From Corythoichthys intestinalis (taxonomy: Eukaryota; Chordata; Actinopteri; Syngnathiformes; Syngnathidae): a stretch of DNA of 64,000 nucleotides. This document shows positions 46,880 through 58,743 of the stretch, in pieces (the first letter of the stretch is position 1; each line of letters begins with the position of its first letter). The notes below the pieces were generated by a model, which worked only from the letters and a program-made list of their open reading frames with translations, was not told the DNA's origin and searched no databases. Location of the stretch: NCBI RefSeq assembly GCF_030265065.1, contig NC_080406.1, forward strand, positions 39,084,638-39,148,637, written 5' to 3'. Position numbers and translations under genes: made by a program.

Positions 46880-49800
46880 TCATCTTTTGTTGTAGTGATC
46901 TTTACGTTTGCGTAGCTCCTCCAGCACGCGAGCTCGGAACAGAGTCCAGTCCTCGTCTGCAAACTGGTGGACTCCCAAGGCCAAATGGAGCTCTGGGCAG
47001 TGGCTGCGTAGGAAAGGATTGTACGCTTTCTCGTCTCCAATAGTTGAGGGACACTGAAAAACATGAAATCGTTGATAATTTTCTCAAAATTAGATATTAA
47101 ACTTGCAGCCTGGTGGCCAGATGCAGGCTGACATGTCCTTTTGTGTGGTCCATGAAGGTAAATCCAGGCATGAAAATGGGTCAGGGGTTAAAAAGGTGAG
47201 AAGGGTGTGGAGGAAATATGTTCCAGTACACTGTACACCCCAACAAAATATTGAGCTCTGTTGACCCACACTGTGTTTCAGCAGGGCCGTGCAGAGACCG
47301 GTGGAGGGGCGGGTGCTCGTAGATCAAAAGGGGCACATGAACAAGTATTTAATACACCTTAAAACAACATAACTTCAATTTTAACCAGCTTTAGATAATA
47401 ATTGGCTGTGACTGTGACATACTTTAATTGGGAGGGGGCAACAGTGAATAGAAATCAAAACTGTCATCCACACTTTCTGGCTGTGACTCAGTCAGTCTGC
47501 CTCTTTTCTTCGTTCAACCTCTGCATCAAAACTTGCTTCCTCAACTTGTTCATCTGAGAACAAACCACATAAGATGGTCACTGAGCCACCAACAGCACAG
47601 TTTTCTCAAAACTATTATTTCATTATTATCCATACTTAACAACTCTAGCACCTAATGATTAATAAAGCAATGACATAAAATCTTATAGAAAAATATCATT
47701 GTAATTGTGTTTATGATTGTATTTAATACCCGACTATCCTTGCAAACCTGTTCTTACCAGGTCTGCTATTCACCCAGCTGATGAGGTATCCACTGCCTTT
47801 AGCAGCCTCATCCAACTCCTTTTTTTATCCCTCAATCTCCTTTCCCTACGAGGCATGTCTATGTAATGAAATATAAATATTAAAAACAGACTCCCCGGTG
47901 GCTTTTAGTTTTAAAGCTTTCTTAATTTCTTTCTCTCTCAATAACGATGGAGGTAGATTTGTGTTTTTATTATTCAATCAAAAAACAAAGTTACTTCTAT
48001 CAAAAACAAGGTTGCTTCAATCAAAATACAGTATATACTTTTAATCCCCAAAAAGTCACTTCAATTAAAAAAAATGTTTTTGATTGCAAAAATACATTTG
48101 AGACAAAAAAAGCATTTGAAAACTATTTTTCTTGATTGAAACAAATTTTTCCATTGAAGTAATGTTGTTTTGCGTTTGGGCCACATTTTGACTAGGACAT
48201 TTGCGTCTTTATTATTCAATCAAATAAGTTGCTTCAAACAAAAATATATATATATAAAAAGAAAAACTTTGCACATGTGTCAATCACCGTTTACCAAAGC
48301 CTGAGAGGGTTTGAGTGGACTCACTATGAAGCATTTAATAAAGCCAAGCATTTTCTTACTACTTTATTCTTGTTTAAAAATAATTCGGTGGGGCAGTAAC
48401 ATGTTTAAAACTGATCATAATTCTTACATTTTGAAGTGCTTGAAAACCATTTATAAATGATACTTTGGTGAAAAAAGTGAAAAAACATGTCTTATATGTG
48501 TATCTTTTTTCCAATGTAAAATCTGAATAAATGCATTGAACACGCACAAAAAAAAAAAGGGGGGGGGGGGTTGGGGGCGCTACTTCGCGGTTTTCACTTA
48601 TTGCGGCGGGTTCTGGTCCCCATTAACCGCGAAAAACGAGGGATCCCTGTATTTCTGAAAAGCTTTAAGAAGCAGGACTCATTCCCACCACTCGTCGGGC
48701 CGGTGTTGTGCCGACACCGGCAGTCAGCACAAATCCAAGCCGAAAATTACGCGTCGCCGGCGGACGACGGGAGCGATGTGAGGCGCCCCCTCCACCCGAG
48801 AGCATGCCGCTTAATTTGACTCAACAGTGTGTTTCTTCGTTTATATTACCGCTAAATACACAAGCTTGACGCCAATTTAACGGGAGCTATTTTTTTTCAT
48901 GGGAGATTTGGCTAGCTCTGGCAGTGTTCAACGCAAGCTGCAACGAACGGCAGTAACTTTTTTATATCGCAAAATGTGAAAACGATTGAAACCATTACTC
49001 ACCAAATTCCATCTGCTGGCAAATACAGGCAGGTGTGTATGCTGCGCTCTGGTCTGCCCCGGTGTGGATAAGACCTGCTTTCTGTTTTCGCAGCTTTGCA
49101 ATGCAACCAAAGGCTCTCCGAGCACTCCATGTACAGTAAGGAGTGCGCGCGTTTGGAATAATGGAACTCAGCTTGGGCCGATGATTGGTTCTCGTCAGCG
49201 AATCATCTAGAAGGATTTGCTGACTGTGTTCTTAAGTGCTCAGTTTACTAACAATAAAATAATAATTAAATAAAACCTCCCGACCCCCCCCTCCTCCCAA
49301 AAAGAATTTCTCCTCGGATCTACGCAATTCACGTAGGTCGCCCTTTTTGACTTCAAAACGGCGAATTTCGCCGAAAAGTGAGAGATTTTCATGCCTGTAA
49401 ATCATGTGCATTGACTTCACGTTTCTCGCAAAAATAAAATAAATTTAAAAAAATGTCTGTAGTCATCAACGAAAGATCAAGATCAAAGATCAAACTGTGT
49501 ACAAGTAAGTTTTAACTTTTTAAAAAAAATAAGAACATGTAAAGGGAAATACTTTTAAATCAATAAATAGGATATTGTACTGGATATATTTTTCCCCTTT
49601 TTAATGAATTAAAAAAATATATATGTAGAATGAAAAATATACAGGAGAATATTTGCTATTAACTCTATGATTGCCATTGACGGATGTTCATTCGTTCCCA
49701 GCCCAAGTTCAAATGGATTGGACGTTTAGTAGCGACAAATTAATTTAAATTTACAGTAGTCATTTCCAGACCATTCACATTACTCTCATAAACATGCAGA

Positions 49801-52800
49801 ACTACACAACCAACAGGCACATACTACTATCATCTACCCTTAACTGTGCAAATAGTATCGTGCAACAAGGAGATGTGACAACAACTAGCACTGACACACA
49901 GCATGAAGGTGATAAGGCCTTCCTTTCGGCATCTCTAAAATAGAAATCCCAGGGCGGCACAACGAGAGCAGGGATGTATCACTCTCACCGTGCACTGCTT
50001 CTGTCCTCGCTGCTTCAGCACCCACTGATACTTGTCTTCCCTGGCAGCATTGCGTGGCTCCACCTCAGCAGCGAACAGCAGATTGTCCATAGCATACTCG
50101 TGACCTGAGGGGTGACAATAATACAGGCAGAAAATTATGAATAATAGCACTTAAGTGTGCACTATGCACTGAAATAGACAGTAATTGCAGTCTAATTACC
50201 AGTACAGTTTTGTCATGAATACAAATTGCCTTAAATCACATCCACAACACATTAACAATGATGTGTGCATGTATCAAGGAGCTTCCTACCAGGCCAAAGA
50301 AAAGTTTCATCATTCAAGGAGCTGACAGTGTCGAGTGAAGACAGCATTGTAGTGGCACTGCCTTCAAACATCCTCCCTTCAAACAAACAAAACACACATC
50401 ACATAAGTAGTTTGTTTTTGTTTTGATTATATTTTGCGGTAGTGGGTCCATGTTGGCAATGTGAGAGGGAGACTGGGAAGGACAGAGCACAGGACTTGCC
50501 AAACCTGGTGATAGAGTAGCTCAACTACATCTATCTCACCATGTTTTTGGAAGAAATACATATAAAAATGTTAGGTTGACAGGAATTTTAAAATTGTGTT
50601 TATGGGGTTTTGTTATAAGCCATTCATTAACAATACCTAATCGTAACGTCTTACAAAAAGGTAGTCTTGAAATAAATTAACAAACAAACAATGCAAATCA
50701 GTGAATTGGCAGATAATTGGGACAGGTTTGTTCACACATGTCATAAGATGTCGCCATAGTCCTTTCATCCATATCAACAGATGCAGTTAAAATCTGTCTA
50801 ATTTTTATACTTTCTTTTGTAGCACTCTTTTAGCCTGCCTAGGGACTGCAGATGTTAATTAGCATTTTTGCTATAAGCCAGCATATTTACGTCATTTAGA
50901 TGTGTCTAATAGATGTTCATCGATGTGCACTGTCCCTATCAAATAAATAAATAAGAGAAGCCTGGTGAGCCGCCAGGCTTTTAAGCAATGGGGGGAACCC
51001 TGCTTTACCATATTCACTTCTTTGTTTTTTATATGCTATTTTAGGCTGAAATTAAATGATGAATGTATTTTTACAGTATTATAAGTCGTACCAAAAACAC
51101 ACAATGATGAGCTTAAAAAAAAAAAAAAAAAAAAGTTGCACTGGAGTACCAGTCACATTTTCTAGCAGAATTTTATTTTATCAGAGACGCTCATAACCCA
51201 AGAACAAATATTTATGGTAAAATGGATAGCAACAGGCTAAATAGTCATCTGCTACCATTACATATTAACTCACTGGCTGTCATTGACAGTGACTGACAAA
51301 CCAGAGTTGCATTAACAATGAACTGTTTTTACAGTGACCTCACAATAACTTTGTGATATTATCCCTTTAAAGAAAAACTTTGAAAACAAATCACCAACCT
51401 TCCATCTAGGGTTGGGCATGGAGCATCGATGGGACCCTGTTCTAACACGTCGGTTGTCCCGAAACCGTTCGAATTTTTAAATATTGATTCCATGTTTCAA
51501 TGCCCTGACTGCCAAGCGGGATGAAAAATGCTGCTGAAAAACACGAAGAAGAAGCCACAACAAGTGCGCGTTTGTGCATTGCAACTTGATTGCAACCATG
51601 GACACGGTGTGGCGGCGCTCAAAAGTTTGGCTTAACTTTATGTAACGAGTACACGCAGGTCCGCATGTAAGCGGTGCATGGAAATCCTTCCCTCCGATGT
51701 CTTCATGTGGGCCGTCAGCTCGGGCTTGCCACCTGGCAGTTAGTGTTTCTGCCTGCCAAGTGAATGTGTCGTACGGCGCGCGTTCCGAGTCTTGACCTGA
51801 GCGAGGTGGGATTGGAACGTGGGTGCGGCACGGAAACACCGGTTACGTTCAGTGTTGGGCATGTTACTTTAAAAAAGTAATTAGTTATAGTTACTCACTT
51901 CTTGTTCCAAAAAGTAACTGAGTTAGTAACTGAATTACTCTATAGTAAAAGTAATTAGTTACCAGGGGAAGTAACAATTTCGGTTACTTTAAAAAGAAGT
52001 TGTTGTACGTCAAAGAATTTGAAATTTTCTGAGCAGTATGAGTCAGTTGAATAGAGATGAACAGACAGGTAGTTGTGTTACAGAACCTTGTAATATTTAT
52101 TGCACCTCACCAGCAACAGATTTATCCTACACTTGAAGTGCAACAAAAATAAACAGATTTGAATTGCTTACCTCAGATGTCGACAAAAGCTTTGCCCCGG
52201 GACATAATTACACTTTACATGCACGTTCTTTCCTCTAATTTTGACCAACTTGAAATAGTGTTTCTCGTAAAGAACAAATTTTCCTCTGAATGCTCTGCCA
52301 TCATATCCCTCTGCATCTGTTTTGTGTGTGTGTTTGCCGCACGCGCTGTTCCGGTTTGTGTGTGAAAACACCGGCTTTGATTGTCTTACCATGACACATG
52401 ACTCTAACCCTCAATCAATCACAATCACTTTCATCGCATCTATCCAGAGGGTGCATTCAGGTAGCCTCGTCCCCCTACTCCTCCCATCACCTTCAAAGCG
52501 TCTGCCGTCCTCAAGAGGGAAGCAGCATTCTTGCTGGCTTACAGTTGGGGATGGGAACGAGGCTAGCATTCAGGTGTGGCAAACACAGAAACGTTAGCAA
52601 GCTTTGGAAAGCATTGTCTATTTGAATGAGCAGGGACAAATGCACCCCAAGTCTTGGATAACAAATAAACAGAGCAGAGCAAACTCGCTACGGCTGGTAG
52701 TTTCTTCAATTTATTCAGAGTAAGTAATGTACCGCTTTTGACCGTCAGTAACGGTAACAGCGTTGTAACGGCGGAAAAAATAATTAGTTAGATTACCCCG

Positions 52801-55800
52801 TTACTGAAAAAAATAACGCCGTTACATAACAGCGTTATCCCCAAACTGGTTACGTTTACAAAAAAAATTACCAGTCAGCTCAGTGCATATTTACAACACA
52901 ACTTTGTCATGCAAATGTGGCCGCACGACCAATTATGCACGACCGGCTTCATGGAATACAAGTGCCAAGTGCATAGCTACCTGAGTGCGACGTAGTTTGC
53001 AGGCTGCACCGTCAGAACCAGGTAAGTAAAACAATACATTACGTCTGTCTTCTGCTGTCCCAGTGACCCGACCCCGGATTAAGCAGTAGATAGATGATGG
53101 ATGGACTAGTATGAGAATATATCGTATTATTATGTCGGGCTATAGTCGATATCACATTTATATAGAACTAGATGCGAAATGACGGACTCAGCGGCGTTAG
53201 AACATGTAAAGAGAACTATATGCGAAATGAGACTCGCTGGCGTTAAGTAAACAGCCGCCATTTTAAAGCAGTAAAAGCCTCTGTTAAAATCAACAGTATT
53301 AAAAGGATTGTTTTGGAATCTGTTGTGTTGCTTATTTGGAAAGAAGCAGCTATATGAAGTATTTAATTACTTTTTTAATGAACTCGTATCAGCGAAAACA
53401 TAGCATCACATCACAAAGCATCCTAGCCAGACGCTCTCATCTCTTCTTCTCTGCATTATACGTGCACACTCCCACAGAGCCACTCACTGGCCTTACCGGT
53501 ATCGTCACAACATAAACATTGCATGTGTTTGTAAACACAACAGAATCAGTTTCACAAATAAGGCAACCTTATTATTTTGCCTCATCTACATCAAGTTCTA
53601 ATCAATCGAATAATTTATACTAATGCTTCGTCGTAGCTCCCAGCTAAGGTACATGTATGGCAAAAGAATAAAAGTAAATGTTTTCTCCGTGAACTTTGGA
53701 AAATTATACATTTTCTGAAAGTGCACTACTGTGAGAGAAACTTCATCACATTCGAGTTCAAAGACTGATATTTATATACAAGTTAAAAATAACTCTGTGA
53801 GAAGCTCATATAATTCATACATTTCATATTAATTGTATTCATAATAATAATAAATAATAATAATACATTTTAAATTCATTACTTTAAAAAAAAATCGAGA
53901 AGACATTAATATTAACTAATGCATTTTTAAACTATAGATTTTTTGACCCTGCCTTTTTTTTTTTTTTTTTTTTCTGGACACTGCTTCCTAAAAGAATCGG
54001 AATCGAGAATCATTCAGAACCGGAATCGAAACATGAAACCGGAATCGGAACCAATTTCAAACGATGCACAACCCTATTTCCAACTATCGGAAGGACTCTG
54101 TTGTCTTTTCCTTAATTCCACATTTGCTGCCATTGACGGCGATAGATGTCCAATCCATTTAGACTGAAAGTTGGAAAGACCATGATCCATGACGATCTGT
54201 TACTTATTGGCTACTTTGATTGCTGTCAGCCCTCAGAGTCAAAATGGAATGGACATCTAACCCTATCAATGACACTGAAACATGATCATTCAATGTGTGC
54301 CAAGCAGGTTCAAAAATATTCTATCACTGTCAATGGCAGTCAATGAGTTAAATTATTCTGATAACATTGGATATTCCCAATTGATTTCTACAAGTTCTGG
54401 TGCGTTCGTCTGTATCACTGCAAAGCTTTAAGCCATTCCAGCCGTACTTACCGCATCCTGAGAGGAACACCAGGTCACCAGAGAAAAGACTTGAAGGGGC
54501 ACCCAATGGCCGCCCATCCAGCTGGTAAATCATGTGGCCCACTGTGTGTCCTGGCGTAAAGAGGGCCTTAAAGTGCAAAGCCCCAACCATTACAGAGTCC
54601 TCATGTGACAGAGGGCTATAAAACACACATAGAATAATTACACAAACACTTGGCACTTCAGATAAGGGAGTGGAAATATATGTGATTATTCACCGCAAGC
54701 ACAGAAAAGCTAAAAACGATAGACCTACCTATTCATAGGAGAAAAACATGACATTGTCTATCTTATCAAAAAACTTGCACTCAATTGCAGTTAATCTGAC
54801 CAAAATAATTAATTGCAAAGTCAGTGTTGCTTTGTTCAATAAATGGGTGCTATATTGAAGAAGCTGGACTTACTCCGTCAGACCAGGAATTTTATCAGCT
54901 GCATTTCCATAAACTCTACATGAGCTATGAAGCCTTTTCAGCAATTTGTTTCCCCCACTGTGATCCCTGCAGATTACACAGACAGCGGCAAGTGAATGTG
55001 GTGATTTGACTCGACAATTCCCTTTAACCTGTCTGCTTGATTTGTGGAGAGCAAGGATATTTGGTCAAACTTAATATATTCGAAGTGCTCGGGATGGTAA
55101 ACCTATAAAGCTTAATAGAATATTGTATACACAACATGGGCATACATATTCATATTAAACAAGTATTAACTAGAATTAATCATTCATTTGGGGAAAAATT
55201 ATTTTGTAGAGCGCTTTTTAAATTTGCAGTGGCTGCCATTTATTCACTTAGAATTATGGCTGTCAAATTTATCGCGTTAACGGGCGGTAGTTAATTTTTT
55301 AAAATTAAAATATTTGACGCAATTAACACATGCACAGAATGACCCGCTCACACATTGCCCCAAACAGATTAAAATGACGCCGTTTATGTACATTGAGACT
55401 GAAGAGAATGCCACCGGCCGCTTGGGGGCAGCGTCGTTCCATACTAATGTTATTCCTTCTAATAGTGGGAGAATTAGCAGTTGTGAGACGTTTATGCTGT
55501 TGCATTGTGCTATTTGTGCTCCACACATATTTCTGTAAATTTACTTTCTTTTAGTGGCAATGATGTGTCTCTTTTTGTATTTTGGCTAAGATATGTACGG
55601 AGATATACTGTATATGTTATAAAGGCGAGTGGACACAGGCGTTCTTTGGACCGCGCCGTTTATTGGCATAAGCTTCGGCAACTCCTTCACAACAAACCTA
55701 AGTATCATTTAGTGAAAGCACAACAAAAATAATATTCCTATCTCTCAAAAAAAATAATGTTCACAAAAAGAAACGCTCTTCAGTCTGTAGTAATGAGGCC

Positions 55801-58695
55801 CTATTCTCACACAGTTAAACAACAATGCAAAGTGAATTGGCAATAGTTCCCATTCAAAATAGCTATGCAAAATACATATGAAACTTACTCAGACTTTGGT
55901 CACTCTATTCTTATTATTGTTATATTTATTCTTATTATTATTATATTAACTCTACTTTTGATTGAAATTTTTACAAATTTTATTAAAACAAAAACATTAA
56001 GAGGGGTTTTAATATAAAATTACTATAACTTGTAACTATAACATTTAACACCATTAACACCATTATCTTTTAAGAACTACAAGTCTTTCTATCTGTGGAT
56101 CCCTTTAACAGAAAGAATGTTAATAATAATAATGCCATTTGTGGATTTATTGTTATAATGAACAAATACAGTACTTATGTACAGTATGTTGTATGTATAC
56201 ATCCGTCTTCCATTCCAACAATAATTTACAGAAAAATATGGCATATTTTAGAGATGGTTTGAATTGCGATTAATTACGATTAATTAATTTTTAAGCTGTG
56301 ATTAACTCGATTAAAAATTTTAATCGTTTGACAGCCCTACTTAGAATATACCGATAATAGAAACAATACAATGCAAAAAGCAACAGAAGCCTTACCAGTG
56401 CTTGTGTGTACAGAGAATAGCTTCTAGTATCACTCCTTCCTCCTTGAGGACTTCCTAAAAAAAAAAAAAGGGAAAAATGTTCCAAAAAATTTCACTGTAC
56501 AGTGAAGTATTTGCTGATTGATTACCACAGTAAAATATAGTGAACAATGCATCTGTCTATTTTCCATAATTCTTCTCAAACTTTGGTTGCCAGTCAGTCA
56601 CAAGGCACAGTTTCCCTCTGTGCTTTGTAAGCCTGTCGGGCTGATTTCTCTACTTCGCTTCGCTTTCCTGGCTAAAACAGTACTACAAAACGAAGTAATA
56701 AAAGTATACATAATTTAACTGGGTATGGTGATATGGCTGAACGCGTAATGGTGTCATCTTATGGCCGATATGTGAACAAACCTGTCCCAGTGCTCCGTCA
56801 TGGCAAAGAATTGCATTGTATTCTTGTTTGTTAGTTTCAATACGGCAACGCAACGCTCCCATTGGTGAAGAAAAGTGAACTTGACTCCTTTGCTGATTTA
56901 CTGAAGCGACCTTCCGCTGCCTATCTTTGCAAGCACTACAGTATTAATTATTATCTTATGTATTATCATCTACTTACACTGTGAAAAGAAGGGAATTTAA
57001 CTAGTTTTATGGAGGTGTGTTTTTGCAGAGTAGCTGCTCAGGACACAGAGAATATGAATCTTGAGTGTCCCGAGTGTGGGAGTTTGATATGCTGTACTGC
57101 CATTGTGGTTGTTCATTTTCTTTATTAGCTTAACCCCGCCATAACTGGACCTCACATATAATATAGTACACATCTCATGAACAACAAGATGTCGGTCTTT
57201 TCATTTTCAGTGGGCCAAATAAATCATATTAAAAGTAAACTAATGAATATTGCTGCTGTAATTTAATTCTTTTAATAAGCCATGTAACTTGCTATGACCC
57301 AAGGTTTTGAACAGGTACGACACTGGTGTGTGGCCACCGTGTATACATCTGATGTTGTGGTCCGCAGCATGCTCAGGGAGCTTGTGTGTCTGCTCAGACA
57401 CATGAAAAATTTGAGGGAACATTGCCCCCAAATAAACATGGTAGGCTGGCGGCCTGTGGACTTCTATAGGAGCAGGCTTTGCAAGTTTCCTGGGAGGAAA
57501 CCCAATTGATGCTTCTTCCTGCACAGTAGTGCAAAACTAAGAAAGCAGTCACCTGAACAGTTTGAGGGTCTGCTGGGTCTACAACCGCTGCAACGCTGGA
57601 GGTGGTATCAATTATGAGATAGCTGTAGTTGTCTGACAGGACAGGGATGGGAATGATTTTCATCCCTGTATGAGGCAAAAAGACAAAAACGCACGTATGA
57701 AAAACTTCATGTTGAATCGGCTGAATAGTCCAGCCACATAATTTCGTTCTGTTGCACTTAAAAGGGGGCAGGTGCGCTGGTTTAGTTTGAGAGGCAGGTT
57801 ACATTCATACATACAATCATTCACGGTCGCATACACATCAATGGTCATTTTCAAGTCTTTAACGAACCTTACATGCATATTTTAGCCAGTGGGGGGAAGC
57901 CAAACTATCCGGAGAGCATGCAAACCCTACCCAAAACCTGCTGCCATTGACAGTCTTAACCTAAATAAAACACGTAGGTGTATAGACCGTGTCATACCAC
58001 TCAATTGCATAGGCAAAACTGTGGAATGTCCAGTTGGGTAGCGTTCCCGAGCTTTCCTCATTTGCCTCTTGTAAAACATGTAGCCAAGCCTGGTCTTGGT
58101 GTACAGTGTGTACCTTGGGAATAAACCAGAAGAAGAAAATTATTTTAAAAACTGGATGCAAAGGAGAAAGATTTTACTGTAAATGTTGGAATATAAAAAG
58201 GTAATACATAAACTATGCTAGAGTTAGAGAGTTCTCACTATTTTTTCAACTAATTGCTCATTACTCAGGACAACTACCACAACTACAGCATCAATAATAC
58301 AACTAGTATATTCAATCAGCTCTGTAGGTACTGATAATAAATTGGCTAAACAATACAATAAATACAACACCTGTAAAGAATCTGCTGCAACAAATTTTAA
58401 ACAAATAAAATTATGACTGTGATGTTGTTTACTGGCCTCGGAGCTAACTAATACTAGATGCTACTACGCTAAAGCGAATCTACCTGACAACCACAAAACA
58501 CTACAGTACATGATCCTGGCTGAAGTAAGATTCAACTTACGCCATACGGAATAACGGCTTCTCTGTGCGAGCCATTATCTTGTTAAATATTTTCTTCCAA
58601 AGTAGTTTCACGGCGCGTCTGAAGCGGACTAATAGACATAGCGAGAGAAATGATGCGGTGACAGATATCAGAGGAAACCAGCCAGGAAGCGCCAT
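46880..58695 (-). CDS. pnkd: PNKD, glyoxalase II-like metallo-beta-lactamase protein, short isoform, 9 coding exons
   Basis: Membrane-anchored homologue of hydroxyacylglutathione hydrolase; the mammalian gene is mutated in paroxysmal non-kinesigenic dyskinesia and acts at synapses (family knowledge). Exons: 58541-58695, 57998-58113, 57553-57665, 56396-56454, 54874-54966, 54452-54615, 50290-50376, 49989-50104, 46880-47053. Frames join without error into 358 codons; the human short form has about 361. Residues 5-25 are a hydrophobic N-terminal anchor followed by basic residues. The catalytic metal ligands are present: H145, H147, D149 and H150 in THKHWDHSGG, H202 in TPGHT, D226 in FSGDL and H264 in PGHEY. 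The C-terminal exon begins CPSTIGDE and ends HYNKR. The start codon has G at -3 and G at +4. Exons of a long isoform, if any, would lie beyond TMBIM1 and were not recognised. Head to head with TMBIM1. Confidence 0.96.
47174..47236 (+). repeat. Copy 2 of the 64-bp two-copy repeat (PNKD intron 8)
   Basis: Partner of 25796-25857, same strand. The end GTACACTGTA is followed here by unrelated sequence (CACCCCAACAAAAT), which helps define the core's right edge. Confidence 0.75.
47285..48550. mobile_element. Probable decayed transposon with TTCAATCAAA repeats
   Basis: Starts CAGGGCCGTGCAGAGACC, a hAT-like end, and further on contains repeated CTTTATTATTCAATCAAA-type words (47,967 and 48,208) found in fish MITEs. 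The right border is not defined, and it may be two neighbouring repeats. Confidence 0.35.
48577..48652. mobile_element. pogo/Tigger-like terminal fragment
   Basis: CTACTTCGCGGTTTTCACTT and CGCGAAAAACGAGGGATCCC form the inner and outer parts of a known fish DNA-transposon end (reversed: CCCTCGTTTTTCGCGG). Only one end is present, after an A/G run at 48,546-48,572. Confidence 0.4.
49300..49397 (+). repeat. Copy 3 of the three-copy dispersed repeat (PNKD intron 8)
   Basis: Same core as the copies at 199 and 27220. It is followed by about 60 bases (from 49420) that resemble the interior of the hAT element at 30819-31393, so this copy seems fused to another repeat fragment. The DNA before it (48,660-49,250) is unusually GC-rich for an intron here and is otherwise unassigned. 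Confidence 0.7.
51407..54076. mobile_element. hAT element in PNKD intron 6, host of a nested hAT
   Basis: Ends TAGGGTTGGGCATGGAGC and (reversed) TAGGGTTGTGCATCG; flanks cttccatc and tttccaac agree at 6 of 8 bases, a decayed target duplication. GGAATCG words mark the right side. Contains the hAT at 51850-52848. Confidence 0.75.
51850..52848. mobile_element. hAT element, nested, 999 bp
   Basis: Ends CAGTGTTGGGCATGTTACT and (reversed) CAGTTTGGGGATAACGCTG; perfect 8-bp duplications gttacgtt (51842-51849 and 52849-52856). Many GTAACTGAGTTA-like words near both ends, as in a very common teleost hAT. No transposase seen. Confidence 0.93.
54117..54347. repeat. Best-preserved copy of the CCATTGACGGCGATAGA MITE
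   Basis: Shows the family's palindromic plan: GCCATTGACGGCGATAGATG and CCAATCCATTT on the left, AATGGAATGGACATCTAACC and TGTCAATGGCAGTCAATGAG on the right, about 230 bp in all. It ends 105 bp from the PNKD exon at 54452-54615. Confidence 0.75.
55255..56339. mobile_element. hAT element in PNKD intron 4, 1,085 bp
   Basis: Ends TATGGCTGTCAAATTTATCG and (reversed) TAGGGCTGTCAAACGATTAA; perfect 8-bp duplications cttagaat (55247-55254 and 56340-56347). Sub-terminal GATTAATTACGATTAATT words. Its right end is 57 bp from the donor of PNKD exon 4. Confidence 0.93.
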
Positions 58696-58718
58696 CACGC
58701 CTCGGCCCGGAAGAACAT
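58695..58718 (-). promoter_or_regulatory. uORF of 7 codons overlapping the PNKD start codon
   Basis: An ATG at 58718-58716 opens a reading frame of seven codons (MFFRAEA) whose TGA stop at 58697-58695 shares its A with the PNKD ATG at 58695-58693. The context of the uATG (A at -3, T at +4) is fair; that of PNKD is good. If transcripts start upstream of 58718, ribosomes would terminate exactly at the main start, an arrangement that favours reinitiation or leaky scanning. Whether the uATG is in the mRNA is unknown, because the ETS-like and CRE sites lie so close that initiation could be downstream of it. Confidence 0.5.
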
Positions 58719-58743
58719 GATGACGTCAAAGCAATGCGCCAAA
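58707..58743. promoter_or_regulatory. PNKD proximal promoter cluster: ETS-like, CRE and E2F-like sites
   Basis: Three sites lie in 37 bp just upstream of the PNKD start: CCGGAAG (58707-58713, ETS core), the perfect palindrome TGACGTCA (58721-58728, full CRE/ATF site) and GCGCCAAA (58736-58743, E2F-like, TTTGGCGC on the minus strand). This combination is typical of TATA-less housekeeping promoters in vertebrates. TMBIM1 starts about 1 kb away in the opposite direction, so the cluster may serve both genes; that last point is inference. Confidence 0.55.
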
